Of a stretch of DNA of 13,944 bases, positions 13,793 through 13,944 are shown in pieces. The notes under the pieces were generated by a model that saw only the letters and a program-made list of their open reading frames with translations, did not search any database and was not told the origin of the DNA. Source of the stretch: JAXIHJ01 sp034189755 (lineage in GTDB: Bacteria; Planctomycetota; Phycisphaerae; SM23-33). The stretch is taken from the NCBI GenBank assembly GCA_034189755.1, contig JAXIHJ010000146.1:1-13944 (forward strand), in the 5' to 3' direction. Each line of letters opens with the position of its first letter. Position 1 is the stretch's first letter. Made by a program: the position numbers and the translations under genes.

Positions 13793-13944
13793 GTGATTGG
13801 CCGCTATCGACTATTCATCCTGTTCGTGATCATCCTGGCCGTGGCGCTCGGCCTGCGCAGGGGAAACAGGCGTTTTCCCTGGTACGAGTTCTTCAGCTGG
13901 GGGCGGCGGGAGGGGTTTTCCTTCCGGGAGATCCGTTTCCTGCG
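13793..13944 (+). CDS. Partial membrane-anchored hypothetical protein
   Basis: An open frame from GTG at 13793 runs to the end of the window (50 codons and two bases). An in-frame TAA lies a few codons upstream, inside the preceding hairpin, and no ATG is available nearby. The start is MIGRYRLFILFVIILAVALG, a typical single N-terminal membrane helix, followed by a basic, aromatic-rich segment (RRGNRRFPWYEFFSWGRR) and then GFSFREIRFL. There is no good Shine-Dalgarno. I do not recognise the family from this fragment. The position 90 bases after proB and the same strand allow, but do not prove, co-transcription. Confidence 0.5.
   Translation, partial: MIGRYRLFILFVIILAVALGLRRGNRRFPWYEFFSWGRREGFSFREIRFL

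Noticed and set aside
1..13944. CRISPR arrays, tRNA or rRNA genes, insertion sequences, phage or defence genes
   Set aside because: I looked for spaced direct repeats, cloverleaf patterns, transposase motifs and defence domains and saw none.

Overview
The window looks chromosomal and Gram-negative, most likely from a member of the Planctomycetota (Phycisphaerae-like). The support is a DUF1571 protein, a DUF58 plus BatA/VWA gene pair, a single-domain MerR-like-HTH/receiver regulator of a type common in that phylum, long GC-rich proteins with lipoprotein signals, and a Kdo transferase that implies lipopolysaccharide. This placement is an inference from gene content; no rRNA or marker phylogeny is available here.

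Left block (1-4185, minus strand): a tight cluster read right to left. It runs rsmD (16S rRNA m2G966 methyltransferase), a DUF58 protein, a large BatA-like VWA membrane protein, then the N-terminal third of a CCA-adding enzyme/poly(A) polymerase-family protein cut by the window edge. Junctions are TAA directly followed by ATG, an ATGA overlap, and a 60-base gap. The cluster joins RNA maturation with a DUF58/VWA pair whose usual MoxR ATPase partner is not in view.

Middle (4186-8886): a divergent spacer with two intrinsic terminators whose upstream genes are missing; a small orphan lipoprotein (+); an HTH-receiver response regulator (+); a palindrome-rich bidirectional terminator; an NAD-dependent epimerase/3beta-HSD-like dehydrogenase (-) with a good sigma70 promoter; and a DUF1571 exported protein (+) with its own promoter and a roughly 200-base structured leader that may hold a 41-codon upstream ORF. 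An intrinsic terminator follows DUF1571.

Right block (8887-13702, plus strand): an apparent operon of a histidine-rich polytopic membrane protein, a nucleotide pyrophosphatase/phosphodiesterase-like lipoprotein (ATGA overlap), waaA (Kdo transferase) and proB (glutamate 5-kinase, with PUA domain). A membrane-anchored hypothetical starts at 13793 and runs off the end. Three of the four complete genes concern the envelope or membrane; proB is metabolic.

I found no CRISPR array, tRNA, rRNA, insertion sequence or phage gene, and no clearly novel multi-gene system. The best leads are the structured element at 6099-6211, the altered zinc site in the phosphodiesterase coupled to the His-rich membrane protein, the DUF1571 leader, and the orphan terminators at 4280-4446.
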